A stretch of 61,451 bases of DNA from Prevotella heparinolytica (GCF_004342845.1 NZ_SLXB01000025.1:1-61451); one strand, 5' to 3'; counted from the first letter of the stretch, positions 53,135 to 61,451 are shown. Notes: generated by a model from the sequence alone, not told the origin. Program-made: numbers and translations.

Positions 53135-55048
53135 ATGAACTACGGATACGTAAAAGTTGCGGCGGCTGTACCCCGCGTCAAAGTGGCAGACTGCCGGTTC
53201 AATGCCGAACAAATTGAAAAAGAGATAATCATTGCCGATGGGAAAGGCGTGCAAATCATTGCTTTCCCCGAACTGTGCATCACCGGATATACATGCGGCG
53301 ACCTTTTCGCGCAGCAACTTCTGCTCGAAGAAGCGGAGATAGGATTGATACGGATTCTCAATGACACGCGTCAGATGGATATCATTTCGATATTGGGCAT
53401 GCCCGTGGCATGCAATGGGGCATTGCTGAATGTGGCGGTTGTCATTCAGAAGGGGAAGGTGTTGGGAGTCATTCCCAAGACCTATCTGCCCAATTACAAA
53501 GAGTTCTACGAGAAGCGTTGGTTCACTTCTGCTTGCGAAGTACGCGAGAGCAGCATACGCCTTTGCGGACAAGTGGTGCCGATGGGTCGAAACCTGCTGT
53601 TTGAAGCGGCAGACGTCACATTCGGGGTTGAGATTTGCGAAGATTTATGGGCACCCATCCCGCCCAGTTCCGTATTGGCTCTGCAGGGAGCGGAGCTGTT
53701 GTTCAATCTCTCGGCCGATACCGAGGCCATCGGTAAGCATGCCTATCTGCGTTCGCTCATCGGTCAGCAGTCCGCACGCTGCATATCGGGCTACGTATTC
53801 AGTTCGTGCGGTTTCGGCGAGTCTACTACGGATGTGGTGTTTGCAGGCAACGGGCTGATATATGAAAACGGCAATTTGTTGGCGGCAAGCAAACGCTTTT
53901 CTTTCGAGGAGCAGATGGTGGCCGGCGAGATAGACGTGGATTATTTGCGTGCCGAACGCAGGGTCAATACCACCTTTGCCGCTTGTCGTGCAAACTGCGC
54001 TTCGGAACCTGCCGTACGCATCTCTACCGAGTATGTCGATGGCAAGGACTTGAACCTGACCCGTACTTACAATCCGCATCCTTTTGTCCCGCAGGGTGCT
54101 GCTTTGGATGAGCGTTGCGAAGAGATATTCTCCATCCAGACGTCCGGACTGGCGCAACGCTTGGTGCATACCAAAGCTCAAAGTGCCGTTGTGGGAATAT
54201 CCGGCGGATTGGATTCTACATTGGCATTGTTGGTCTGTGTAAAGACTTTCGATAAGTTGGGGTGGTCTCGCTGTGGCATTATCGGCGTAACCATGCCGGG
54301 TTTCGGAACAACCGACCGTACTTATACCAATGCCGTCAATCTGATGAAAGCCCTCGGTGTGACAATACGTGAGGTCAGCATCAAAGAAGCGTGCATCCGG
54401 CATTTCAAGGACATTAATCATGACATCGACGTGCACGATGTGGTATATGAAAACGCGCAGGCACGCGAGCGCACTCAAATCCTGATGGACATTGCCAACC
54501 AAACCCGGGGGCTGGTGATTGGAACGGGCGACCTTTCGGAACTGGCTCTGGGGTGGGCCACGTACAACGGCGACCACATGTCCATGTACGGTGTGAATAC
54601 CGGTATTCCCAAAACATTGGTAAAGCATCTGGTGAAGTGGGTGGCAGAGAATGGCATGGATGATGCTTCGCGCGGTACGCTGCTCGATATTGCAGATACT
54701 CCCATCAGTCCGGAACTTATTCCGGCAGACGAAAACGGCAATATCAGTCAGGTTACGGAAGATTTGGTAGGGCCATATGAACTTCACGACTTCTTCCTGT
54801 ATTATTTCATCCGTTGCGGTTTCCCTCCTTCCAAGATTTTCTTTTTGGCTGCACGTACTTTCAAGGGAGTATATGATGAGGAGACCATCCGTAAATGGTT
54901 GCAGACTTTCTATCGTCGTTTCTTCAGTCAGCAATTCAAACGCTCCTGTCTGCCCGATGGCCCTAAGGTGGGGAGTATTTCCCTCAGTCCGCGCGGCGAT
55001 TGGCGGATGCCGAGCGATGCAGGGAGCGAGATGTGGTGGAAGGGGTAG
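53135..55048 (+). CDS. nadE: Glutamine-dependent NAD+ synthetase
   Basis: Final enzyme of NAD synthesis, amidating nicotinic-acid adenine dinucleotide with glutamine. It is 637 aa. The N-terminal nitrilase-fold glutaminase has FPELCITGYTCGDLF, PKTYLPNYKEFYEKRWF and the catalytic cysteine in VEICEDLW. The C-terminal synthetase has the ATP pyrophosphatase P-loop GISGGLDSTLALLV. The last 65 bp overlap the 3' end of the next minus-strand gene. Confidence 0.95.
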   Translation: MNYGYVKVAAAVPRVKVADCRFNAEQIEKEIIIADGKGVQIIAFPELCITGYTCGDLFAQQLLLEEAEIGLIRILNDTRQMDIISILGMPVACNGALLNVAVVIQKGKVLGVIPKTYLPNYKEFYEKRWFTSACEVRESSIRLCGQVVPMGRNLLFEAADVTFGVEICEDLWAPIPPSSVLALQGAELLFNLSADTEAIGKHAYLRSLIGQQSARCISGYVFSSCGFGESTTDVVFAGNGLIYENGNLLAASKRFSFEEQMVAGEIDVDYLRAERRVNTTFAACRANCASEPAVRISTEYVDGKDLNLTRTYNPHPFVPQGAALDERCEEIFSIQTSGLAQRLVHTKAQSAVVGISGGLDSTLALLVCVKTFDKLGWSRCGIIGVTMPGFGTTDRTYTNAVNLMKALGVTIREVSIKEACIRHFKDINHDIDVHDVVYENAQARERTQILMDIANQTRGLVIGTGDLSELALGWATYNGDHMSMYGVNTGIPKTLVKHLVKWVAENGMDDASRGTLLDIADTPISPELIPADENGNISQVTEDLVGPYELHDFFLYYFIRCGFPPSKIFFLAARTFKGVYDEETIRKWLQTFYRRFFSQQFKRSCLPDGPKVGSISLSPRGDWRMPSDAGSEMWWKG

Positions 55049-55832
55049 AGGGAAGAGGTTTCCTTTTCAACCACGCATTCAAACTGTCCAACAGCACGGG
55101 CGATTGCTTGCTCACCGCCCATGAATAGAACTGCGTGAAGCTGATGGCCGTATTGATATCTATCTGAGGCAGGCTGTCGGCAAGGGCACGGGCAATGCTT
55201 TCGTCACATACGGCATAGTCGATGTCGCCGTGCGCCACCAATGCAATCAGTTGCTCGGAACCATACTTCTCTATCTCTTTGACGTAGATTGTATCGCCGA
55301 TTTCATTTCCTAAATTCCGGATGCGCAGTATGGAGGGAGAGCCTTTTACTACGTGCAATGTCTTTTCCGCCAAGTCGAGCTGGCTCTTGATAAACCGTGA
55401 TGAGTCGGGAGCGTTCCGGAGATTCCGTTGCACCAAGACCTGTCTGCTTAGTGCAATCGGGGTAGTGAGCAATAAGGAATCTTTCAGCTCGCTGGTGGCG
55501 GGGATGCCATAGGCTATTACGTCATACTTCCCGTTTGCCAGACCCTCCAACCGTTTGTCGAAGCTCATCTCCGGAGAGACGACTACCCGTAATCCGTGGT
55601 CGCGGGCAAAAGCCTTTATCAGTTCATAATGAACCCCCGACAGGGTATCGCCATCTACATGGAAAGCTATGGAGTTGTATTCCGTAGCGGCATATATGAC
55701 GCCTTCGGCAGTGATTTCGGCATAGTCGCGCGGATGTTTCTGCGGCTCTTCTTTAGGCCGGGCAAGGTAGTGGGCCATCAAAACTGCCGTAACCCCTAAA
55801 AACACATATTTCAGAAGTTTGCTTTTGGTCAT
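54984..55832 (-). CDS. Solute-binding protein family 3, MltF N-domain-like
   Basis: A 282-aa periplasmic-binding-type protein with an N-terminal anchor (about residues 8-24), then the two lobes of an amino-acid-binding fold (TAEGVIYAATEYNSIAFHVDGD, LANGKYDVIAYGIPATSELKDSLLLTTP). It resembles the regulatory N-domain of the lytic transglycosylase MltF but has no transglycosylase domain. Ligand unknown. Its stop codon lies inside the nadE reading frame, so the two transcripts overlap tail to tail by at least 65 bp. Confidence 0.7.
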   Translation of the reverse strand: MTKSKLLKYVFLGVTAVLMAHYLARPKEEPQKHPRDYAEITAEGVIYAATEYNSIAFHVDGDTLSGVHYELIKAFARDHGLRVVVSPEMSFDKRLEGLANGKYDVIAYGIPATSELKDSLLLTTPIALSRQVLVQRNLRNAPDSSRFIKSQLDLAEKTLHVVKGSPSILRIRNLGNEIGDTIYVKEIEKYGSEQLIALVAHGDIDYAVCDESIARALADSLPQIDINTAISFTQFYSWAVSKQSPVLLDSLNAWLKRKPLPSTPSTTSRSLHRSASANRRAD

Positions 55833-55844
55833 GCCGTTGGTCTT

Positions 55845-57974
55845 TTAATCATAGAAGTTCCACGAAATGCCGATTTTGAACAAACGCGGGTTTATCGGGT
55901 AATGAGGAACCAAGAAATAGTTGGCCTTTCCCATACCGGCATTGACATGATACATCATGGCAAAGATTCGCGTCCGTTTCAGGTGCAAGTTGGCATAAAC
56001 ATTCACAATGGGATAATCGCCGATTTCCACCCGGTTATCTGTCGATTGCAGATGAAACTGCTGTATGCCGGGGGCATAGGCGGGAGCATCATACTTGCTG
56101 AAGTATCTGACGTCGGCACCCAACTGAACAGTCAATACCTTTTTTGCCAATTTGGTCAATAAGTATAGGTTGTGGTATAATGAGAGTTGCGGCAACGGAA
56201 GCACTGTTTCGTTGCTTGTCTTTTGCCAAGTCACCTCGTTATCCAGATGGAATATACCCAGACGGAAGTTCTGTTTCAGGGTAGCCGATAGCACTTGTAT
56301 GTTGTCTCCGTTCTGTTCGGGGATGGCGTTCCGGTTGAAGTAAACGTAGTTTTTGATGTTCTCCACACCGGCGCGTAGGTTGGTTCCCCGGCGGGCAATG
56401 TTCAGTTCTCCCTCTATGCGCGTACGTAACTCCTTGTTCATATCATTGTTGTCCCAATTGTAATGGTTGGAGTGATAATGACGCATATAGAAAGAGGGTA
56501 GGGTATTGCTTATGTAGCTTCGGGCATATAAATTCACGGTATCTTTCCACAGCCTGAAGTTCATGTCCAGATTGGCGTTGATGCGGAATTGCCCGATGGC
56601 TTTTTCGAGCAAGCCGACTTCGCCGTTTACATTGTAATGCAACAGTTTGCCTTCACGTTTGGCCAGCTTGCCCCCCAAGAATACTTCCTGCTCCGTATGG
56701 CGGATTCGGCTCATATCCGTGAGTGTATCCGTGTTCATTAAATCATATCGGCTGAATTTATGAGAGATATACGCCGTAAGTCCTGCTTTGGCATATTTGT
56801 TGAATCCTTCCAGCAAGGCTATGCCGAATGTATTCTTTACGCTGAAAGCCGTGGTAGAGTCGTTGCTGTAATTCTTATAAAGTTTATACTTTTCGGGGAA
56901 GAAGCCGGTAGGTTCGCTCCCCGAATAGAACTGATGTCGCGACTGCTCCACTTTTACCGTATGGATGAAGCTGGTGACAGGAACGAACTCTTCCGTAACG
57001 ATTGTATCTTGCGGAGCACTTGCCATGACGGGCAGGCTGTCGTTGTCGGCATGATGATGCGCATGATCGGCGGCAACTTTCGCTCCTTGCGGTTGCTTCT
57101 CTTTTATGGTCTGCGTCTTTCGCGTGAAGCCGAGCCGATAGCGTTGGGTGAGATAGACGTAGAAATTCCTGTTGCGGTTGGAAGTTTGCTCCAATTTTAC
57201 GGGGATGGTAGTCGATTCGTATTGCTTTTTCCCTCCGGACATATTTTCCGGACGCGTGATGTATTGGTCGTCCGTGATGCCGCCGTTTTCGTTCATTTTC
57301 AGGAAGAAGTTGTTGTATACGCCTTGTATCTGATACTTTTCGCCGATGTAGCTTCCAAACAATCCGGCATTGAAGTGCGAGGTAGACTGGTTCTGATAGT
57401 AGCCGCGTCCGTACAGGTAATCCATATTGAAGCCGAAAGCCAGTCTCTTGTTTACATTCACTGAGAAGTACGATTTGAACCGTTCTTCACCGTTCACTTT
57501 ATTTCCGGCTTTATAGTAAGTCAGGTTGGTATAGGGAACATTGCTGTTTGTAAATCTCACTTGATCCGGACGTACAAAGAAGCTGGAGAAAGGTTCTATG
57601 AAGATGGTCGGTTCCTGAGCGTTCCGTTCAAAGAAGATGCGCGATAGGCGCGGCGAGCCTAAATTCCCTAAATAGTTATATTGTCCCGAAAGGCCTTCTA
57701 CCAGATTACTGTTTTGGAAATTGAGGTTGGCGGTATCGGCAGGCATGATGGTGCGGTTGCCCAGTGTTTCGCTTATCTGCCACATGTAGAGCTTGGGCGG
57801 AAGGCTTTTGATTTCCGTGTGGGTACTGTCTTCCAGATTGTCAGGCCGGGTGCTCGGATCGACCTGATTGCCGAAGCGGTCGCGGTTGTTCGTCGGGTTC
57901 AGGGTATTTTGCGCCATTGTGCTCCATATCCCGACGATGGATAGAAATATATATGTCAGTGCAATTCGTCTCAT
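55845..57974 (-). CDS. Bacteroidetes putative porin
   Basis: A 709-aa outer-membrane protein with signal peptide MRRIALTYIFLSIVGIWSTMAQ. Many aromatic-ended strands follow (YSVNVNKRLAFGFNMDYLYGRGYYQNQ, EVGLLEKAIGQFRINANLDMNF) through to the terminal ISWNFYD. It belongs to the large porin-like family found in Bacteroidetes. A longer frame begins with a TTG at 57986, but the ATG at 57974 starts the signal peptide. CAAAGATA at 57984-57991 would place the -7 box almost at the start codon. Confidence 0.8.
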   Translation of the reverse strand: MRRIALTYIFLSIVGIWSTMAQNTLNPTNNRDRFGNQVDPSTRPDNLEDSTHTEIKSLPPKLYMWQISETLGNRTIMPADTANLNFQNSNLVEGLSGQYNYLGNLGSPRLSRIFFERNAQEPTIFIEPFSSFFVRPDQVRFTNSNVPYTNLTYYKAGNKVNGEERFKSYFSVNVNKRLAFGFNMDYLYGRGYYQNQSTSHFNAGLFGSYIGEKYQIQGVYNNFFLKMNENGGITDDQYITRPENMSGGKKQYESTTIPVKLEQTSNRNRNFYVYLTQRYRLGFTRKTQTIKEKQPQGAKVAADHAHHHADNDSLPVMASAPQDTIVTEEFVPVTSFIHTVKVEQSRHQFYSGSEPTGFFPEKYKLYKNYSNDSTTAFSVKNTFGIALLEGFNKYAKAGLTAYISHKFSRYDLMNTDTLTDMSRIRHTEQEVFLGGKLAKREGKLLHYNVNGEVGLLEKAIGQFRINANLDMNFRLWKDTVNLYARSYISNTLPSFYMRHYHSNHYNWDNNDMNKELRTRIEGELNIARRGTNLRAGVENIKNYVYFNRNAIPEQNGDNIQVLSATLKQNFRLGIFHLDNEVTWQKTSNETVLPLPQLSLYHNLYLLTKLAKKVLTVQLGADVRYFSKYDAPAYAPGIQQFHLQSTDNRVEIGDYPIVNVYANLHLKRTRIFAMMYHVNAGMGKANYFLVPHYPINPRLFKIGISWNFYD

Positions 57975-58076
57975 AATTAGGCGCAAAGATACAATAAAAA
58001 ATTATTTGCTTATGGAATTCATCCTTTTTTGCTTCTTTTAAAGGAGGGCTTGGGCGAGTGGCCGGCATATAGCATA

Positions 58077-58146
58077 AGGCACGGATTTCACGAATTGAAA
58101 CGGATTAAAATCGATTAAGTCCGTAAAATCCATGTAACCCGTGCCT
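58077..58146. repeat. Inverted repeat with GGCACGGATT core (copy 3)
   Basis: AGGCACGGATTTCACGAAT (58077-58095) pairs loosely with the segment ending ACCCGTGCCT (58137-58146), and internal ACGGATTAA/TTAAGTCCGT repeats the theme. It lies just upstream of the porin gene and downstream of the broken korC. Confidence 0.7.
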
Positions 58147-58182
58147 GAAAAAGAGGGGTGTATAAAGAGCCTTTATACAGGT

Positions 58183-58371
58183 CTATTTCATTTCCCGAAT
58201 CAGCTCCATGCCGCGCTTGATAGCCTCTTCGTTCATCGGAATCAAGTGGTGGTGGCGTTCGGGCAATGTCTTCTTCAACCCTTTGATTACACTGTCAAGA
58301 GTAACCATCGGCTTTATTTTCAGTAATCCGCCCAACACAATCATATTTCATTGTTCTTCTGTCTTTAGCAT
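58183..58371 (-). pseudogene. korC: Broken 2-oxoacid:ferredoxin oxidoreductase gamma subunit
   Basis: Only the two ends of a KorC-type gene remain. A start codon at 58371, 2 bp after the korB stop, opens MLKTEEQ and a TGA (58348-58350). In the same frame two codons later comes MIVLGGLLKIKPMVTLDSV and on to IKRGMELIREMK with a stop at 58183. Intact KorC proteins are about 180 residues, and the region between their first few residues and MIVLGG, which holds the nucleotide-binding and CoA/ferredoxin parts, is missing. The remnant C-terminal frame (53 codons from 58344) might be translated but is unlikely to work. Confidence 0.85.
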
Positions 58372-58373
58372 GA

Positions 58374-59141
58374 TTATTTATCTTTCAAGTCTCCCAGCGG
58401 ATAGAATGGGAACATGTGTTCCACCATCCATTCGTTCGATTTCGCGGGCGACATCTTCCAGCCGGAGTTGCAAGTCGATACAATCTCCACGAGGTTGGAA
58501 CCTTTGCCTGCCATCGAGTTTTCAAATGCTTTGCGGATGGCTTTCTTCGCCTTGCGAATGGCGGGGACGGACTGCACGCTTTGACGCGTCACGTAAGCGG
58601 TTCCTTCCAGTTGCGCGGCGATGTCGGCCATCTTCAGCGGATAGCCGTGCAGATGCACGTCACGTCCGTAAGGGCTGGTAGATGTCTTCATGCCCACGAG
58701 GGTGGTGGGGGCCATCTGTCCTCCCGTCATGCCGTAGATGGCATTGTTGATGAAGATGATGGTGATGTTTTCGCCTCGGTTCAAGGCATGTATCGTTTCG
58801 GCGGTGCCGATGCAGGCCAGGTCGCCGTCTCCCTGATAGGTAAACACAAGGCGGTCGGGCCAAAGGCGTTTGATGGCGGTGGCAAGTGCCGGTGCACGTC
58901 CGTGGGCGGCTTCCTGCCAGTCGATGTCTATATAGTTGTAGATGAATACGGCGCATCCCACGGGCGAGATGCCTACCGCTTTGTCTTCAAGTCCCATTTC
59001 TTCGATAACCTCGGCAATCAGTTTATGAACCACGCCGTGGCTGCATCCCGGGCAATAGTGCATGGGGTTGTCATTCATCAAGGTCGGCTTCTTGGCGACC
59101 AGATTTTCGGGCTTTATAATTTCTTCTTTTGTCATAATCAC
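58374..59141 (-). CDS. korB: 2-oxoacid:ferredoxin oxidoreductase, beta subunit
   Basis: Thiamine-diphosphate subunit of an anaerobic 2-oxoacid oxidoreductase (KorB type, 255 aa). The TPP-binding block is TYQGDGDLACIGTAETIHAL with FINNAIYGMTGGQ downstream, and CPGCSHG near the N-terminus holds cluster-linked cysteine. It works with KorA, a ferredoxin-like KorD and normally KorC. It could use 2-oxoglutarate or branched-chain 2-oxoacids. The start may be 59135, 6 bp inside. Confidence 0.92.
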   Translation of the reverse strand: MIMTKEEIIKPENLVAKKPTLMNDNPMHYCPGCSHGVVHKLIAEVIEEMGLEDKAVGISPVGCAVFIYNYIDIDWQEAAHGRAPALATAIKRLWPDRLVFTYQGDGDLACIGTAETIHALNRGENITIIFINNAIYGMTGGQMAPTTLVGMKTSTSPYGRDVHLHGYPLKMADIAAQLEGTAYVTRQSVQSVPAIRKAKKAIRKAFENSMAGKGSNLVEIVSTCNSGWKMSPAKSNEWMVEHMFPFYPLGDLKDK

Positions 59142-59147
59142 TTCTCC

Positions 59148-59321
59148 TTATCTGTTGGTGAATCGTATGAAAAACTCCATCAGTTTGACGAATATGGCTG
59201 CGCCGCAGACGTAGATGAACAGCTTGAAGTCATCCCTTGCCGCAAAATAGATGATGATGGCTGCCAGCGCAAGTATCAGGAATAGGATATTCAGTACGTT
59301 TCTTATTTTATCCGGGTTCAT
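59148..59321 (-). CDS. Small membrane protein within the kor operon
   Basis: A 57-residue frame beginning MNPDKIRNVLNILFLI. It has two hydrophobic segments (about residues 9-27 and 34-50), so it is a small two-helix membrane protein. Its ATG overlaps the korA stop by 4 bp and its stop is 6 bp before korB, a tight fit that supports translation. It has no known domain; it might tether the oxidoreductase to the inner membrane. Confidence 0.75.
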   Translation of the reverse strand: MNPDKIRNVLNILFLILALAAIIIYFAARDDFKLFIYVCGAAIFVKLMEFFIRFTNR

Positions 59322-60403
59322 TTCTTAATCAGTTTTTTTTTCAGTGCGTTTACTATCTCGTCCGGGTCGGGAACGATGCCGCCCAGCCGTCCGAAGTGTT
59401 CCACGCTTACTTTACCGTTTACGGCGAGGCGGACATCTTCTACCATCTGTCCGGCATTCAGTTCCGTGACGAGCATGCCTTTCACCCTGTCGGCGTATGC
59501 GGCAATGGCTTTGGTCGGGAACGGCCACAGCGTGATGGGGCGGAGCATGCCCACTTTGATTCCTTCTTCGCGAGCCAGTTCCATTGCCTTCTGTCCGATG
59601 CGTGCCATGGAGCCGAAGGCTACAATCAGGTATTCGGCGTCTTCGCAATGGATTTCCTCGAAGCGCACCTCGTTTTCTTCGATGAGCTTGTATTTGGCTT
59701 GGAAGCGGATGTTGTTCTTCTCCATCTCTTCCGGTTTCAATTCCAGCGAGGTGATGATGTTGGGTTTGCGGCCTTTGGTCTTTCCGGTAGTGGCCCACGG
59801 GCATTGCTCGATGACCTCGGCATCGGTGCGGCGCGGCTTTTGCTCGGGGAGAACCACTTTCTCCATCATCTGTCCGATGACGCCGTCGGCAAGGATGATG
59901 GCCGGGTTGCGGTATTTGAAGGCGAGTTCGAAAGCCAGGCCCACGAAGTCCGCCATTTCTTGTACCGAGGCCGGTGCGAGGGCTATCAGCCGGTAGTCGC
60001 CGTGTCCGCCGCCTTTCACTGTCTGGAAGTAGTCGGCCTGGCTCGGCTGGATGGTTCCCAAGCCCGGGCCGCCGCGCATCACGTTTACAATCAGGCAAGG
60101 CAATTCGGCGCCTGCCAGATAGGAGATTCCTTCTTGCTTCAGGCTGACGCCGGGGCTGGAGGAGGAGGTCATTACCTTCTTTCCGCATCCGGCACCGCCA
60201 TATACCATGTTGATGGCCGCCACTTCGCTTTCTGCCTGAAGAACCACCATGCCGGTTGTTTCCCAAGGTTTCAGTTCGGCAAGAGTTTCCAATACTTCCG
60301 ATTGCGGAGTAATGGGATATCCGAAATAGCCGTCTACGCCGCAGCGGATGGCCGCATAGGCGATGGCTTCGTTTCCTTTCATTAGTACGACTTCTTTTGC
60401 CAT
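59318..60403 (-). CDS. korA: 2-oxoacid:ferredoxin oxidoreductase, alpha subunit
   Basis: A 361-aa subunit holding the pyrimidine-binding half of the thiamine site (VLMKGNEAIAYAAIRCGVDGYFGYPITPQSE) and the C-terminal transketolase-like domain (RIGQKAMELAREEGIKVGMLRPITLWPFP). It pairs with KorB to decarboxylate a 2-oxoacid and reduce ferredoxin. The order here is TPR, korD, korA, a small membrane protein, korB and the broken korC. Confidence 0.93.
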   Translation of the reverse strand: MAKEVVLMKGNEAIAYAAIRCGVDGYFGYPITPQSEVLETLAELKPWETTGMVVLQAESEVAAINMVYGGAGCGKKVMTSSSSPGVSLKQEGISYLAGAELPCLIVNVMRGGPGLGTIQPSQADYFQTVKGGGHGDYRLIALAPASVQEMADFVGLAFELAFKYRNPAIILADGVIGQMMEKVVLPEQKPRRTDAEVIEQCPWATTGKTKGRKPNIITSLELKPEEMEKNNIRFQAKYKLIEENEVRFEEIHCEDAEYLIVAFGSMARIGQKAMELAREEGIKVGMLRPITLWPFPTKAIAAYADRVKGMLVTELNAGQMVEDVRLAVNGKVSVEHFGRLGGIVPDPDEIVNALKKKLIKK

Positions 60404-60422
60404 ATTCTACAGATTTACTGGT

Positions 60423-60650
60423 TTATTCTACTTTTACTTTATACACGGAGATACATCCGTCGGGACATACGGTGGCGCACGATGTGCAGCCGTTGCATGT
60501 ATCTTCCAATATTTGGTGGGCATAGTTGTATCCCTTTGCATTAACCTCTTTGGTGAGGGCTATCACATTGAGCGGACAGGCCACCACGCACAGGTTGCAG
60601 CCTTTGCAACGCTCGGTGTCCACTACGATTGCTCCTTTAATCTTTGCCAT
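60423..60650 (-). CDS. korD: 2[4Fe-4S] ferredoxin subunit
   Basis: A 75-aa ferredoxin with two complete cluster motifs, CKGCNLCVVACP and CNGCTSCATVCPDGC. It carries electrons from the KorAB core to soluble ferredoxin. It lies 19 bp before korA and 21 bp after the TPR gene. Confidence 0.93.
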   Translation of the reverse strand: MAKIKGAIVVDTERCKGCNLCVVACPLNVIALTKEVNAKGYNYAHQILEDTCNGCTSCATVCPDGCISVYKVKVE

Positions 60651-60671
60651 AATTTACGTTTTTAAGATTGA

Positions 60672-60947
60672 TTACTGATTGTACATGTCCTTGTTGTAGA
60701 AGTTGAGGATGTCCATAGCCATTTGCCGGGCGTGCCGGGCCGGGCTTTCAGGGTTCAGGTCGATGGCCCGGCGGTAGTTGTTCAGCGCTTGTTGCCAGTC
60801 GCCTTGTTTCCGATAGGCGTTTCCCCGCAGGTAGTAGGCTTCGTCTTTGCCGGGGAAGTCTGTTTGCAGCATTTCGTCGAGCAGCCGGATGGCTTGCTCC
60901 ACATTTCCCTCGTTGATAAGCTTTTTTATGGTATTCAGTCGTTCCAT
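60672..60947 (-). CDS. Small TPR protein
   Basis: A 91-aa protein with one clear tetratricopeptide unit (AYYLRGNAYRKQGDWQQALNNYRRAIDLNPESP) and helical ends. It is the first gene of the kor operon and is probably an assembly or scaffold partner of the complex. No signal peptide. Confidence 0.75.
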   Translation of the reverse strand: MERLNTIKKLINEGNVEQAIRLLDEMLQTDFPGKDEAYYLRGNAYRKQGDWQQALNNYRRAIDLNPESPARHARQMAMDILNFYNKDMYNQ

Positions 60948-60976
60948 ATCTAAAAAATATCCGGGTTATCGAACGA

Positions 60977-61006
60977 CAAAGATAGTTTTTATTTGAAGAT
61001 AACAAA
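60977..61006 (-). promoter_or_regulatory. Probable promoter of the TPR-kor operon
   Basis: On the minus strand TTTG (plus CAAA at 61003-61006), an 18-bp spacer and TATCTTTG (CAAAGATA at 60977-60984). The spacer is one base shorter than usual. Confidence 0.6.
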
Positions 61007-61121
61007 TAACTTCGCGGTGAAAAAAGAGCAAAAGAGGGCAAATAGAAGCCCGAAGTCCTTACTCGTTCTGTCAGAGTGTCAGGGCTTCGGGCCGAAAATT
61101 AGGAAATATGGTTTTGCCGCC

Positions 61122-61415
61122 TTACAACTTGTGTATGGGCTGTTCTTCATTTACAAATTTTGCCGTCGCCTCCACTAACCGGTACCTGCGGCACACCTCG
61201 AGGATGATTTTCTGCGGAATGTCCGTCACCATCGGCCGTGTCATTCCGTCTTCGCCGGTCGCGTGGCGGAAGGGCAGTTGCGGGTATATGGCGTGCAATA
61301 TCAAGGCCGAGCGGTCGTAGGCTGTGGGCGATGCGCCCGTCATGTCGATGTTTATCAGGCAACTCTTGCGGAATTCCGCCGCCCGTATTCTTTTGATGGT
61401 TCGATAAGATTTCAT
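61122..61415 (-). CDS. Hypothetical protein near the window edge
   Basis: A 97-aa protein with no recognised domain (MKSYRTIKRIRAAEFRKSCL... EATAKFVNEEQPIHKL). It has one hydrophobic patch but no convincing signal peptide. It is 116 bp upstream of the kor promoter and may form its own transcript; the genes on its other side are outside the window. It could be real but coding support is modest. Confidence 0.5.
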   Translation of the reverse strand: MKSYRTIKRIRAAEFRKSCLINIDMTGASPTAYDRSALILHAIYPQLPFRHATGEDGMTRPMVTDIPQKIILEVCRRYRLVEATAKFVNEEQPIHKL

Positions 61416-61451
61416 GGATAATAGTGGTTAGTGGGTGTCGTCAGGGTATAA

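Noticed and set aside
1..61451. tRNA or rRNA genes
   Set aside because: I read through the intergenic regions for T-loop and acceptor patterns and saw none; a tRNAscan run would be needed to be certain.

Overview
The window looks like a chromosomal segment of a gut Bacteroides species or a close relative in Bacteroidales. Four things point that way: promoters of the form TTTG-N19/20-TAnnTTTG; a Bacteroidales-style gene set (tandem S46 dipeptidyl peptidases, an anaerobic sulfatase-maturating enzyme, a 548-aa pyrophosphate-dependent phosphofructokinase, a NagB-LmbE fusion, a 713-residue-class porin, an HU-like protein with an extended C-terminus); many SPII lipoproteins and outer-membrane barrels; and almost no Shine-Dalgarno sequences. 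Nearly all genes are core or housekeeping. I see no phage, transposon, tRNA, rRNA or CRISPR array.

Layout. 0-2 kb: a GH110 alpha-1,3-galactosidase. 1.9-6.7 kb: a hisGDCB operon preceded by a clear promoter, a six-histidine leader peptide and a terminator, which together read as a complete transcription attenuator. 7.2-14 kb: two thioredoxins, the DPP11/DPP7 protease pair and anSME on the minus strand. 14-18 kb: a lipoprotein, then a minus-strand cluster with an ECF sigma factor, a membrane protein, a membrane metallophosphoesterase and PlsC. 18-21 kb: a free-standing methionine-synthase reactivation domain, dihydroorotase and a DPM1-like glycosyltransferase. 21-24.7 kb: mfd. 24.8-31.2 kb: HU-like protein, a barrel protein, YgiQ, a cysteine-less TusA-like protein and its partner, and NagB-LmbE. 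31.8-41.4 kb: a five-gene minus-strand operon ending in a thioester alpha-2-macroglobulin and PBP1C. 41.9-49 kb: pfp, a GH25 lysozyme, prmA, a Gly/Tyr/Trp-rich secreted protein and a FadL-type barrel. 49-52.5 kb: an ECF sigma/anti-sigma operon with outer-membrane output genes, then rubrerythrin and a Fur/PerR regulator. 53-58 kb: nadE, a solute-binding protein and a porin. 58-61 kb: a 2-oxoacid:ferredoxin oxidoreductase operon whose gamma-subunit gene is broken.

The strongest unexplained signal is between the genes. At least five intergenic regions (6.73, 10.33, 25.5, 31.58 and 52.84 kb) hold short tandem arrays. Their sequences differ (two of the five share one), but their period is the same: exactly 22 bp in four, 21-23 bp in the fifth. 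Many units carry a small dyad. A 7-bp array lies at 28.4 kb, and a separate family of long inverted repeats with a GGCACGGATT core sits near gene ends at 24.7, 43.6 and 58.1 kb. I could not search databases, so whether these repeats have been described elsewhere is open.
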